64,000 bases of DNA from NCBI RefSeq assembly GCF_016086655.4, contig NC_052138.2, forward strand, positions 11,222,001 to 11,286,000, written 5' to 3'. Positions 12,450 to 23,562 of this stretch are shown piece by piece (position 1 is the first letter of the stretch; each line of letters begins with the position of its first letter). The stretch is from Lepeophtheirus salmonis (lineage: Eukaryota; Arthropoda; Copepoda; Siphonostomatoida; Caligidae). Below the pieces are notes generated by a model. The model was not told the origin of the DNA and did no database searches. It saw nothing but the letters and a program-made list of their open reading frames with translations. A program made the position numbers and the translations under genes.

Positions 12450-13350
12450 AGCATGGGGTTGTAAATTGTAAAAAATTCAGTATATAATAAAAAAAGAAAC
12501 CAAAAATTAAAAGAAAAGTATTTGAGAGTAGAGCAGCTTAGCTGTCAAATATTTCATTAGATTAGCAGCTAGTTTCTATGTGATAAAGAAAATAAACAAA
12601 AATATCACCCCAATCCAAGCAATTATACACTGAGTTATACGTATTTAGGCGGGTTTACAAGACGACGTGAGAGGGACAAGAGTTTAAGAATTTGCGCACG
12701 TAGACAAAGTGAAAACGGAACTCCTTTTTCTATTTATTTCCCGCAAACTTAAGGTTTTGGCTAACCTTTCAGCTGTTGTTACAAGACTTCTTGATGAGCT
12801 TGAAAATCTCCTTGGAGAAAGAAAATGACCAATCTAGAAGATAAAAATATTCATATCTAGTTATTTGTATTTATTCAAATATTCAATAGAATATTTGAAT
12901 TAATATACCAATGTGAGAAGAAAGTTAAAACGATCCTTTGATATCCCAAGATACTGAAAATGAAGCTCCGGATCTGAAACTTTTATTTCTTCTAGAAAAT
13001 AATGATTTTTTTTTTTTTTGCAAACAAGAAGATAGTAGTTTCAAGACACAAATTAATGTGACTATGGTTTTTACGCACGCTAATGAAACTGCTGACGATT
13101 GATGATGATTTACGACGCAGTGCCTCTTCTTGGGTCGTATTGTAAACCCACCTTAACTATCCAAAAAATCATCAGTGGTACTCTCCTTCATTCATCAGCA
13201 CATAGACTCGTGGTTACTTTTTATACTTAGATATTTTCTCCTCAAGAAAGAAATAATAATGATAACAGGTTTATAAAATAAAATAAAACACTTTTTAGGT
13301 TGTTAACAACAAAATTCACACTCTAAAAATGCTTAGGATTTACATCCCAG
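12450..13350. mobile_element. Long-inverted-repeat element (family B), split by a Harbinger-like insert
   Basis: Left arm: GGGGTTGTAAATTGT (12455), then AGCAGCTTAGCTGTCA (12532-12547) and AAAATAAACAAAAAT. Right arm: TTCATCAGCACA, TCTCCTCAAGAAAG, TAATAATGATAACAGG, TTGTTAACAACAAAA and ATGCTTAGGATTTACATCCC (13330-13349). The same modules in the same order and orientation occur at 30093-31078, 34026-34440 and 56009-57270. No open reading frame. The arms are long and complementary in the best copy (56009-57270), so this is a foldback-style non-autonomous element. Confidence 0.6.
12648..13152. mobile_element. PIF/Harbinger-like element nested in family B
   Basis: The terminal repeats GGCGGGTTTACAAGACGACG (12648-12667) and, read inward from 13152, GGTGGGTTTACAATACGACC differ at three positions. 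Both are flanked by TTA (12645-12647 and 13153-13155), the trinucleotide target typical of PIF/Harbinger. At 505 bp it has no transposase frame. The surrounding element is continuous across the insertion when compared with 34183-34330, which lacks it. Superfamily assignment rests on the TTA duplication and end style. Confidence 0.68.
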
Positions 13351-13441
13351 TTAACTCATACTAAATATTCCTCATTATTTTGAAAATTCTAACGAATCAG
13401 TGAGGAAGAAGTACTAAAGAGCGATTTCACTGGTGTTATAG

Positions 13442-14030
13442 CAGGGGCGTCCGCAGGATTTATGTATATATTTTTGTAGGGGGGAGGGCTTAGTTTTGGG
13501 ATTTTTTTTTAGAAAAAAATTCAATATCAAATATTAAATTTTCTAAATTTTTTCTAAAAATCCTTAGCTAGTTACAAAAGATTAAATAAAAAAAATCAAT
13601 ATTAAAATTTTTTTTTAAATCTTTAGCTATTCTCAAAAAATTAAATTTTTGAAAAAATTTCGAAAATTCAATTTCAAATATTAATTTTTTGTGGAAAAAA
13701 ATTCAAAAATCCTTAGTTTTTACAAAAATAAAATTTTTGGCAAACAATTTCGAAAACTCATAGCTATTCACAAAAAAAAAAAAAAATCTGGGAAAAAAAT
13801 CAAAAATTCACAGCTTTTAACAAAAAATTTCAAAAATTCCATTCAAGTATCAAACTTTTTGGAAATTTTTATCAAAAATCCACAGTTGTTTACAAATAAA
13901 TTATTTTTTTAGGAAAGAATTTCAAATATTACATTTAAAAAAAAAAAAAAAAAAAAAAAATTTTTAAATATTATATTTTAAAAACAAAAAATTCAAATAT
14001 TTGTAGATATTCACAAAGAAATTAAATTTG
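13442..14030. mobile_element. Family A GGGG-capped A/T-core element, copy 1, right end lost
   Basis: Starts CAGGGGCGTCCGCAGGATT, with a G-rich cap (GTAGGGGGGAGGG) at about 13477-13489. The core is a degenerate ~40 bp tandem theme, roughly TTCAAAAATCCTTAGCT then TTACAAAAAATTAAATTTTT. A poly-A run of 24 occupies 13937-13960. No C-rich cap or closing CCCCTG is seen before 14036. The plus frame at 13691-13912 is just the A/T core. Confidence 0.75.
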
Positions 14031-14035
14031 ATGGT

Positions 14036-15234
14036 TGGTATTGTACTTATGTATCGGAATCGGACAATCGGCCTTTTTGAAGTATCTTAATCGGTTATTG
14101 TAATCGGCTGAATACTGCAGATTCCACCGATATTTATGCATAATTATTTATATGGATAATATGAATTATTTGAGCTCATTTTTGGAGATAAATTTACGTC
14201 TACACATCCATACAATAGCTAGACTAGAAGACGTCACTCAGAAAAAAAAAAAGAGTAGGTATGTCTAAGGTCTATGTATAAGGATGATACATATTTGTAG
14301 TTTTGTAGGTACAGTAAATTTACTTGAAAGTAACCATATAAAATAAACCCATTTTTAGTACTCCATACATTTTTAATGTATTAAAAGTATGAAACGGTAG
14401 GATTTGTTAAGACCAGTTTACTCTGAAACCATTAAGTAACTTTTTCACTAAATATTTCTTTTTTTGGTCGCGGAAAACTTCCTTGGATGGAAATTGCCAG
14501 TTAGGAGAATTGCCGTTATTTTGTTCAAACTTTATGATAAGTAATAACACATTATAAATTAGCTTAATGTTATTTATGACAAATGTATATACATATTGTC
14601 ATAAATAATATTAAGCGAATTTATAATGTATTATTTTTCATCATGAAGTTTGACAAAATACATTTTTCCTAGTTCCTTCTTTTTGGTAGGTTTCTTGAAT
14701 AATATTGTTTATAACAGAACTGAAGTCGAGTCCATATTTTCTTAGTCAAGTTAGAAGTATCAGTATTCGTCCCGGATTCATTGAAAAGGCACGAGTCCGG
14801 ACTTGAGTACTGGTTTATATATATTTCAATTCGTAGGGCAAACATATAAAACTCAATTAGGAACTGGATACAGTTCAAGACCATTTGATCTCATGTAAGC
14901 CGAATCAGTAAAATAATAGAAAATAGTCTTTTTTTTTTTAAAGAAGTGAAGCAGTTGAATTTAGATAAGAGGCCAAGGGGGTGAGGAAACTTACTTTAAA
15001 TATCGAACAAACTGCCTAATATATTATGGCCACCCAGAAATTAATTGACTCCTGAGCAAGAAGAGTAATTAATTTTTTTAAATCAAATTTTATGTATTTT
15101 TTCCCTGTCTGTAATTAATAAAATGGAAAAAAGTGGACAATTTTTTATTTGTTTATGAAGTGCCTTAATACATAATAAGAAATCGGTATCGGAACCAAAA
15201 TTGGCTGAAAATTTGGTAGTGGTTCATTCCTACT
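14036..15234. mobile_element. ATCGG-type hAT-like remnant
   Basis: Near the left edge AATCGG repeats several times (14058-14110). On the right AATCGGTATCGGAACC (15181) leads to GTGGTTCATTCCTAC (15219-15233), close to the inverted hAT end TAGGGATGCACCGAT. Related ATCGG stretches lie at 43450-43880. Left boundary uncertain. A separate palindromic element sits inside at 14500-14672. Confidence 0.4.
14500..14672. mobile_element. Near-perfect palindromic MITE
   Basis: The two halves are inverted copies. The left TTATAAATTAGCTTAATGTT (14552-14571) meets the right whose complement is TTATAAATTCGCTTAATATT, and matching continues outward through TTATTTTGT.CAAACTT.ATGAT and inward through ATTTATGACA. 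The centre is near 14587. Arms are about 70 bp or more with few mismatches, ending near TTAGGAGAA and TTTTTCCTAG. No coding content. The transcript would fold into one long hairpin. Confidence 0.75.
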
Positions 15235-15637
15235 TGATGCCAATGATAAACACTGATATTATCATTAAATTAAAGTAATAAGTACTAAAAATCTGTATCA
15301 TATGCCTAGAATTGTACATTTTTTTTTCTTTTTAGATCGATTGGGACCTAGATAAGTAGGATAGTTAGAGTAAAATATTTTACTCTTTTCATTTTTAATT
15401 GATGCCTGCAATACGGAAATAATTGTGTATAACGATGTAATAATATCTGTAATTCATATTAGGGTCTGATATTTACTAAAACTAAGGAATAGAGTAATAC
15501 ATTTTTGATAGAAAGTAGGGTTTAAGTCCTATTATTTCTTGGTTCCCTTTTCAAATCAAATAGTTCATTACCATTATGGAAAAAGAGTATTTATTTTATA
15601 AAAAATGGCTTGTTTAGTGCTTAAAAATGGCGGACAT

Positions 15638-16111
15638 TAGTGTTGGGATTCGGTCTAGATATCCTAAACCGGTCTGATACCGTTATATTTTTGTCAGACC
15701 GAATTAGTTAGGTCCAACAAAAAGCTCGGTCTGGACCGGTCAAAGGAAAAATTTGGTCAAGTTAATTCCCAAAAAAGATTGGTATAGACCGATTTCAAAT
15801 ATAAATTGTTTATAACATGACATCATATGTTTTTTTATTAATTTTGATCCCGCAGTCTTGTATATATATACAGTATGTGTTCTAGAACTTATCGTGTACT
15901 TCTGAGATAGAAAAGAAAAATGGTTTCTCATAATATTTGAGACCGAAAAAAATTGGTCCATGAATTGAAACCGAAAAAAATCGGTCCATAAAGTGAGTAC
16001 GAATCAAAATCAGTTTCTACAAAGCTGACCGAAAAAAGAATTGGTCTAAAAAAATCACCTAAAAACGAACCGAAAAAAAAATGTTCGGTGCTGGACCGAG
16101 TCTCTACACTA
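15638..16111. mobile_element. CGGTC-type hAT MITE with 8 bp target duplication
   Basis: Left end TAGTGTTGGGATTCGGTC; right end, read inward, TAGTGTAGAGACTCGGTC. The flanks are GCGGACAT (15630-15637) and ACGGACAT (16112-16119), 7 of 8 identical, as expected for hAT. The interior is built of CCGGTCTGGACCGG-like dyads and ACCGAAAAAAATCGG repeats and has no transposase. Frames crossing its ends (15740-15961, 15928-16179, 16088-16315) are incidental. Relatives lie at 10541, 32975, 45870, 54051 and 60580. Confidence 0.82.
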
Positions 16112-16349
16112 ACGGACATCAACAATGCTGACTTCACAAAAAAACACTCTTTAGTGATATTTGTTAGTAGATATGCCATCTCTCAATGTAACATATTTTT
16201 ATATGACATTATCGCAGGCAATATTACACACACACACAATTTAGAAAATATTCAAGGCTCTAAATATTACGTATGTTGGTCAGATAATGATAAACATAAG
16301 CTCCAAAACCCATGAATAGAGTGAATTGATTTTTGAAATGTTTTTTTCT

Positions 16350-16465
16350 TTGGAACATTGTGTTGAACATAGGCTACCTTTTTCTACACTAAGTACCAAT
16401 GCGTCCTAAAAGCGCCATTAAATAATTTTTTTTCTCAACTTTGCCACATTTGTAAAAAAACAATT
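16350..16465. repeat. Dispersed repeat pair member
   Basis: GAACAT...GGCTACCTTTTTCTACACTAAGT... and TTTCTCAACTTTGCCACATTT correspond to 35685-35790 (GAACATTGGCTATATTTTTCC, then ACTCAACTTTGGCACTTTTG). Origin unknown. Confidence 0.45.
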
Positions 16466-16849
16466 TTAAAAAGCGTGGGAGAAGATAATTTTTGAAAATA
16501 TTTTTTTTGGATACATTTTTTCGATTAACTTTTTTTTTTGGGAATAAATTTATTGATTATTGTAGCAATATTCAAATAATGCTTGAATATTGCTATTTTT
16601 CCTCCAATATTTTTATTGGTTTGAGCCACCTTTTGAGGAGGACAAAACAACAATAAATCATTCTCTTTAAAGTTGTATTCTAATATTCATTTTTTCAATT
16701 TTCCAATTGGTTTGCCAATTTTAAGAAAATACATTTTAAAGGCAATATTCTTAAAAAATATAACTTAGCTTAATTTTATTCATTTATTTATCAAAAAATA
16801 ATAATTTAAACAATAGTCGACATATCTTTTGATAAATTTTGGGGTGTTT

Positions 16850-16895
16850 CAATCAAAACAAAAAAGTGTTGCAACTGTTCCCAATCTCTCCATTA
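16850..16895. repeat. GTTGCAAC-type repeat end
   Basis: AAAAGTGTTGCAACTGTTCCC is the inverted counterpart of GGGGACAGTTGCAACACTTT at 17936. Partial relatives lie at 26353 and 54590. The arrangement suggests termini of one repeat family; the element class is not identifiable. Confidence 0.4.
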
Positions 16896-17015
16896 ATTAT
16901 TAATTTAAAACTATTTTTCAAAATATTATTATAGATACAAAATTTTCATCGCTAAGTGAATTTAATCTATTGGCATAAAATCCATTATGAATTAATTGAC
17001 CGTGGGGGAGGACAA

Positions 17016-17275
17016 TAGAGGGCGTCCGCAGGATAATATTTGGGGTGTAGGAGGGATTAAAAAAAAAAATCCGAAAAATTAGAGGTTCATAAAAAAATTT
17101 CAAAAATTAAATTTGAAATATTAATTTTTTGGAAAAAAATCAAAAATCCCAAGGTATTCAAAAATTTCAGATTCTTACGAAAAAAAATTCAAAATCCACT
17201 GCAATTCATAATAAATTCCAAAAATTAAATTTCAAAGCCCCTCCAGCCTATCCCCGGCGGACGTTCCTTCAATAA
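17016..17275. mobile_element. Family A element, copy 2 (short)
   Basis: AGAGGGCGTCCGCAGGATAA at the left, a G-rich cap (GGGGTGTAGGAGGG), an A/T core of about 150 bp, a C-rich cap (GCCCCTCCAGCCTATCCCC) and a decayed right end CGGCGGACGTTCC. About 260 bp, the shortest copy with both caps. Confidence 0.68.
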
Positions 17276-17930
17276 CTGCTCCTCTACCCTTTTGTCTCCT
17301 ACGCTTATGCGTAAAAATATAAGTAAAATCAATTTTTGTGAAATTGTTTATGCATTTTTGTCAAAATTACCCATTTGTAAGTGCAAATCAATGACGACAT
17401 GAATGGTGGACTAAGAGCTAGGTGGAATCCATGGCTTAATTGCCAATAATGATATTGTTTCCCATTAAAAAAAATCAACCAACGGATCATACGAAGAAAA
17501 TGACGGCCTGTATTTATTCTATAGATAAATACATGCGTACTACCTCATATGTTGTAATCTTAAAAGCGTACGCTTTTTTTCCGTTTCATATGTATCGTGT
17601 TTCGTGTACATATAATTGTTTTTACTTGCTCGAGAGAATATTTTTTCATGATTGACGAAAAGGAATCAGTTGTGTTTGATTAGATATGAGGTGTAGTTGA
17701 TGCCTTGAAATCGATTTTTTTTATGAAGATTTTAATTCTTTTAAATAATCATGTAGGCTGCTCCTGAGTGCTCCGTGTTGTGTACTCTTTCCCCCTTGGC
17801 AATCTTTCCAATTTCCGTCATGGATTGGATGTGCCAATGGATTAAATTCACTTATCAATTAAGAATTTTCTATATATCATAAACTTTTGAAAGGTAAGAC
17901 ATTTTGAAAAATTAGTTTAATTTAGTGGTG
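17276..17930. other. No recognisable feature
   Basis: The plus frame 17440-17655 has no family resemblance. No transposon ends seen. Confidence 0.5.
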
Positions 17931-17933
17931 AGA

Positions 17934-18290
17934 TGGGGACAGTTGCAACACTTTTTGTTTTGATTAAATTACCTAGAGTTATTTGATTCAGACACGCATT
18001 AGTTTATCACAACATACCCATATATATTTGCTATTGTTTAAATCTATTTAGAGACTATATCAAGCAGTAGTTCTTCCAGAAAAGACATATAAATACTACC
18101 TGTCAAATGTTGAAGCTGTCCTCATAGCCAAGGTTCGAATTTGAGGTAAGTTTTAATAAATTAGGCTAAATAATATTTTTTCATGAAGGTATAGTTATAT
18201 AATTTAAATTTAAAATGTTGGATTAGTTATTAACTTTCAATATTTTTCTATAACATTTAAATAATTGGATCTGTATTATAGATCGGAAAA
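17934..18290. repeat. Dispersed repeat
   Basis: Starts with GGGGACAGTTGCAACACTTT. Its later part (AGTTATTAACTTTCAATATT, TATTATAGATC) resembles 54640-54780 and 27640-27720, which also sit near GTTGCAAC or GAGTTAGAAATTA motifs. Unclassified. Confidence 0.4.
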
Positions 18291-18305
18291 AGAATTCTCT
18301 CTCAC

Positions 18306-18811
18306 TAGAGTTGTCCGGAAGATTATATATATATATATTTTTTTTTTTCTTGGGGGGGGCTGGACTTTTTTTTGAAAATAAATACTAGAAATAAATTTCT
18401 TAAAGGAAAAAATTGGAAAAATTAAATTTTTGAAAAAAAAAATCATCAAATATTATATTTATTTTGATATGAAATTTTTAGAGTAAAACTTCAAAATCCA
18501 TAGCTATGAAAAAACTCAATACTTTGTTCACAAGCAATTCTATTTTTTGGAAAAAATTTCAACAATTCAACTTTAAAAACTTTTTGAATTTCTTGGAAAA
18601 TAAATTCAAAAATCCATAGTTGTTCAGAAAAAATATAAAATATTACATTTTCGGAGAAAAATTTGAAAAATTCATAGCTATTCATAGAAAATTAAATTAA
18701 ACTTTTTGGAAAAAAAAAAATCAAACATTAAATTTTCTATTAAAAAAGCCAAAAAACCTTATTTTGGAGGGGTCTACAATCCCTGCAGCTCACGTCCTTA
18801 GGACACCCCTG
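18306..18811. mobile_element. Family A element, copy 3, exact 5 bp target duplication
   Basis: Left end TAGAGTTGTCCGGAAGATTA, diverged from CAGGGGCGTCCGCAGGATTA; right end GGACACCCCTG. Flanked on both sides by CTCAC (18301-18305 and 18812-18816). A run of eight G's at 18353 precedes the A/T core; GGAGGGG..CCCTGCAG closes it. The core repeats 'CCATAGYTRTTCA' about every 60-90 bp. The minus frame 18491-18685 is core sequence. Confidence 0.85.
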
Positions 18812-19662
18812 CTCACAAATCTCTGACTAACAAACATGTTCACTCTGAAGTGTAAATAAATATATGAAATAATAATAAAAATTCTCAATCGGTGAAAATT
18901 GCAATCCTTTTTGCAACTGATGGTTTCCAACTGAGTGTTGTAAATTACTTCTAATTTCTCCTCAATGAATGAGTGTGATTTTTGATAAAATTACCTCAAC
19001 TCATACCAAAATTATCAATAAATTAAACAGAAAAAAAGTGAAAAACTGACTACGTTATTATAAAAATAGTGATCCTCAAATAATTAACTTTACAATTATT
19101 TACATTAACATATATTATATAATTGCAATATAAATTATGTTGCTCTAGTTTTTTGATGTTCAACAAAAGACTGTCCACATATATGAACTATGGCTACCTA
19201 CAAATTTATTAAACTCTAACCATAAAGGGTGAAATATTCTTATTTACAGCAATTATTATGTTTCAATTTCTTCATACGACATCCAATGACGTAATGAACA
19301 CTCATTAAATTTTATGTAATATTTTAATGTAATGTTTTTTCTGAAAGTAATATTTCACGTCATAAATTACTAATGAATGTTTTCACTATGATAAATAAAA
19401 TAATCTCAAACGCAGATTATATAATTATTTAGTATCCTTAGAGTGACTTTGGCCATAGTACTGATTAGTAGTACCACTAATGAACGATGATATTTATAAT
19501 AATTCATTACGTAGAGATCTTTAATGGAAGGGAAAAAAATCAAAATTAATAAGTGGCAAGTCACTGTTTGTGGCTCAAAAGGATCCTATTTTTTTGAGTT
19601 ACTGACTACATACATTTGGAAAAGGGACTTTTTAAATATATATTGAGTACAAAGCTCTTGTA
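18812..19662. other. No recognisable feature
   Basis: AT-rich; no coding signal and no clear repeat termini. Confidence 0.5.
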
Positions 19663-20452
19663 CAGAGTTTCTTAAAGTGGATTCTGGGACACACTGGGTG
19701 CTCACTGACCGCGTCAGAGATGTTGCTAAAAAGTACATATTTTGACATCTAATTGAAAAGAAATTTAATATATCTGACGTTTCATATGGAAGTAAATTTG
19801 AATGAAGACATAAATCCTTTTAAAAAATATGAAAATATACAATTTAAAATTCACTTTAAATAAACAAATATGTAAAATGAAGAGTAAAAATCTGTCTCAA
19901 AAACACATTGTCAATAAAATTTCATGTTTACAGCCTGTTGAGGTCAGCGCGACTGCAGCGCCCAGCATATTGTAGTATTATTTAATGTCAAAATACATTT
20001 GATTCCACAAAGAGCAAGGAACAAGCCATAATCATCATGGATCGTTTTCTAAAAAGAAAAGTCCCACCTGAACTGAATATGATTGAATTTGAAATGGAGC
20101 TTCAGCCTATTTTACGCGAGGCTTTTGTCCACTTCCTCTGAGTCAGAACCAAAGGTCGCCAGGGTAGATACTAGTAAGCCTTAAAGAGAACATATAGTGA
20201 AAATTACTCTATACCCCCCCATTAGGTTAATATTAATGAGATGCATTTATTAAATCTTGAAAAAGAATATGTTATCATTAAGACATCCGTTCTTGTACGA
20301 GAATAAAAGTAAAATTATATAATGTTTTGTCTCTATTATATACATGCTATTTGCATTTAGGCTATGCAGTGTCATTTTTAATCATAATTACACTGGAGTG
20401 CCTTGATACACTTTTGAAAAGTGCCCTGAATGACAAAGTTTGATAAAAGCTG
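19663..20452 (+). mobile_element. hAT transposon relic with both ends
   Basis: The left end CAGAGTTTCTTAAAGTGGAT with TCTGGGACACACTGGG is typical of hAT (Charlie-like) elements. The right part GGAGTGCCTTGATACAC...GTGCCCTGAATGACAAAG, TTTGATAAAAGCTG matches the usual hAT 3' end (GTGCCTTGAG...AAAGTTTGAGAAAC.CTG). Flanking octamers agree only 4 of 8. At 790 bp it is far shorter than an autonomous hAT (2.5-4 kb). It keeps the first codons of the transposase at 20037-20141. Confidence 0.72.
20037..20141 (+). pseudogene. hAT transposase N-terminal fragment
   Basis: ATG opens a 34-residue frame starting MDRFLKRKVPPELNMIEF and ending FVHFL before TGA. The start M-D-(R/K)-(F/W)-L-K-R-K is characteristic of BED-finger hAT transposases (the ZBED5/SCAND3-like group), where it lies just before the DNA-binding BED domain. 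The BED finger, catalytic DDE core and dimerisation domain are missing, replaced by a short non-coding stretch before the 3' end. Its position inside paired hAT ends supports the call. Product non-functional. Confidence 0.62.
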
Positions 20453-20914
20453 ATCATCGATTTGAGATAATTTTTAAGTAAGAAATAAATCGTTGATCTA
20501 GATAAAAATAAATCTATTCTCACAACATTTTTATGTTTACTTTATAAATGGACTTATAAATGGTAATTGTTTGTTAAACAAAGGTTTGTGATACTAAGTT
20601 CTACTATTTATATGTTTTAAAATTAAGAATTTTAGAAAAATTACCTCCTGCTCCCCATACATTGTTTTCCATTTGGAAAATAGTAAAAAGATGGGCACCT
20701 TTTATCTATGTACGCTCATAAACTCTGAAAAAGATGGAGAGATGATGAAATCATTTATTATTTGAGTAGTCACCCTAGGCAAAATATTAAATCTACATAC
20801 GAATGTCTTTGGTTGATAATCAACCTTTGCATTCATACATAGCCCTGTAAATAGTGAGGTAGATCTATTATACACAAAATGATGTCTGAATGATGATAAT
20901 ATACAGAAAGTATT
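20453..20914. other. No recognisable feature
   Basis: The minus frame 20702-20929 runs into the next element and is not a gene. Confidence 0.45.
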
Positions 20915-21430
20915 CAGGGGCGTCCACAAGGGGTGAGCTGGAGGGGTTTACACCCCTTCCAGCCAAAATTAAGTAATTTTAGCTTTTTACTATAAAATTT
21001 AATTTAATTTTTCTATTTTTTTTCACAAAAAATTAATTTTCTGTGAAAAGTAATGATTTTTTGAAATTTTTTCTCCAAAAAAAAATTTAATGCTTTGTGA
21101 ACAGCTGTGGATTTATGATTTTTTTTTCCAAAAAAATCAAATATTTTTTTATACAGCCGTTGTTTTTTCCCTAAAAATGGAGTTTTTTGTGTAAAGATAT
21201 AGATTTTCGTAATTTTTCTTGAAAAAATTTAATACTTTGTGAACAACTATGGATTTATGATTTTTTTTTTCAAAAAATTAAGTATTTTTTTGAACAGCTG
21301 TTGTTTTTTGAATTTTTTTTACAATATTAAAATTTAAAAAAATATTAATTTTTCAATTTTTTTTCAAAAAAAATCCAAATCCTCCCTTCCCCCCACTAAA
21401 AAAATATATAAAATCTTTTCGACGCCCCTG
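20915..21430. mobile_element. Family A element, copy 4, both ends well preserved
   Basis: Begins CAGGGGCGTCCACAAGGGG and ends GACGCCCCTG, a 10 bp exact inverted match. Cap GGAGGGGTTTACACCCC on the left and CCTCCCTTCCCCCC on the right. Core of T-runs with recurring 'GTGAACAGCTGTGGATTTATGA'-like units, i.e. the opposite strand of copies 1-3. No convincing target duplication (GTATT versus GCTTA). Confidence 0.85.
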
Positions 21431-22459
21431 GCTTACAAAAACCAGAATGCAGTAATGAAGATGTTAATTACTCTACTAATTAAACACTACCTTACAAAGT
21501 TTCTAACGGTATATAACATATTTAAGGATTCAACTATTAGAAAAATAAATTAATTATGTAAAAAAATAAATAATATTAAAACTTGCATACAGAAGATGTG
21601 TATTTATTCTATCTAGAATTAGAATTCTCCTTTAATTATGATTACTCACTTTCTTCTTATAGAATCATAACTACATAATTACTATTGTATATCTATATAA
21701 TCATTAACAATGAAACTATGTACGTATATTTATATACATAATATTTCCCTTCATTGTGACAAATTATCAACAAAATAGTCATATTTAAACGTCACAACAG
21801 CTGCGAAATGAACCTCTTGAAAGTCCTATATGTGGATACATAAAAATGGTATTTGTATTTTGTTTTTTTGCCAGATTTAAAATACGTCGTTTACATTTTT
21901 GTATTAGCAACCTTTTCTCCAAAAAGAAACAGTGAAAAAACACAAAATCTGTTGGTATCTGAAACAAAATTATCAAGGGGCCGATGATCTCTTCACACTT
22001 ATAGAGAATATTAAAAAATTGCAAGACTACGTTGTCATCAATACATGACGTCATTCAAAAACTACTCTCACTTTTGAATGATTGGTTTCGGCGTTCCACT
22101 GATGAGTGTGAGCGCAGGAAACATACAATTGATGATTACGTATGACGTAATTGTAAGAATTTCTCGCTGAAATTTATGGACAGATCATGAAGTCACAAAA
22201 ACTATTTTTATAGCACGTTTTCATGTGATGTCACAAATTGGATGTCGTCCGTTTTGGGGCCTACACAACCTAGTTATTAATCTCTTAAAATCACTGATCT
22301 AATAATTTTTTGTCAAGGAAAATTCAATTTTTCAATAATACTAAAGAAAAAAGTGAACTATTGGATGTCAAAATGGGATCAAAAAATAGAAGGACTTAAA
22401 CCTTACTGTCTATAAAAATATATACTTCATACGCCTTGCTTGATTATATCAACTGTAGA
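21431..22459. other. No recognisable gene; one 89-codon minus frame
   Basis: The minus frame 21785-22054 (89 codons) matches nothing I recognise and has no visible splice context or codon bias. TGACGTCA occurs at 22046. 22341-22430 shares the GGATGTCAAAATGGGATCAA motif with 1500. Confidence 0.4.
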
Positions 22460-22646
22460 ATTGATTCAAAATGTGTTATTACATCGTTACACAATCTTAT
22501 TTCCATATTGTAGATAAAAATTTACTTTTAGAATAAGATATTTATTTAATCATCCTTCTCTTCTTGTACTAACTGATAAAAAAAAGTACAAATCTTGCAA
22601 TTTTAAAAAATTAAGTTTTTTCGAATTTTTTTTTCAAAAAACAACA
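22460..22646. repeat. ~185 bp direct duplication, copy 1
   Basis: From TTGATTCAAAATGTGTTATT onward this aligns almost base for base with 23563-23748: GTTACACAATCTTATTTCC, AGAATAAGATATTTATTT and ATCATCCTTCTCTTCTTG are shared. Few substitutions, so it is younger than most repeats here. Confidence 0.8.
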
Positions 22647-22659
22647 ATTTTTAGGGATT

Positions 22660-22885
22660 TTTTAGAACATATCACTTTGATTTAATTCAAATATTAGTAG
22701 TTAACATTTCCCTCAAGTAGTATTTAATTCAATTCTAAAGCCATTTGATGGAGTTTTATCAAGGTTGATTGGAAGTTTATTCATTTTATGTAGTAAAAAT
22801 ATCAAATATGAGCCGCCGAGATGGAGTTATCTTTAATCATGATGCAATTTACGAGTTTAGTGAAAATACTCTATTATTAATTATT
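22660..22885. repeat. Dispersed repeat with GATGTGATTTGTGACGTCAG-like end
   Basis: 'CAAATATGAGCCGCCGAGATGG', then TTTAATCATGATGCAATTTA, parallels 24640-24880 and 62120-62360 (AAGATGACATCATTTCAGC, TTATGATGTAATC). Unclassified. Confidence 0.4.
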
Positions 22886-23562
22886 TTTTGTGGAGAAAAA
22901 TTCAAAATGAAGATCCTGGGCTGACTCTTCCGTATAACAAAAAGTATGAGAGATTCAATATTTTGAAATAATGTGTAAAATAATAATTGAATTGGAACAA
23001 AGACGATAAAAAAATAGGAATCTGCTACAAATGATGGTCCCTTTTGCTAAAAATAAAACTCTTCAAGGACAGCGTCTGCCTTATCCATGGATCCAAAAGC
23101 AGACATTATTAAGTATAGTTCAAAATATATGTACATAATATACTATGTATAAATAAATATATATGCTTGTAGAAACCCGTTTCCAACCTTCGCAAAGTTT
23201 AACTCTGATTTTATATTATAGCATTCTATCTAGTTATGTATTTAAATATATGTATTGAAGGGAAAACGAAATAAAAATGGCGTATTTTTAAATTATATAA
23301 ATTCTTTAGAGCATGGAATATCTTCGTACAAGGTACATAACTGCCCTGTCAACACAAAAGCAAAATAGATTGATTTTTCTCTGAATTGAGTATAACTAGC
23401 ATTTATTGCATAATTATTCAAAGAATAATTATTGTCCATTTCTAGCGAAAAATGATTCTGATTCATCCCTTGAAGGCGTAGCAAATTGGATTTACAGATT
23501 CAAAAGTTCATTGTCACAATTGCAAAAATAGAAGTTGATAAAAATAATATCTGAAAGGGACA

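Noticed and set aside
13691..13912. Lys/Asn/Phe-rich frame
   Set aside because: Translation of the A/T core of a family A element.
18045..18150. Possible exon between TTTAG and GAGGTAAGT
   Set aside because: The only open frame stops just before the donor, and the surroundings are a dispersed repeat.
21785..22054. 89-codon minus frame as a small protein gene
   Set aside because: No recognisable domain; composition matches the background.
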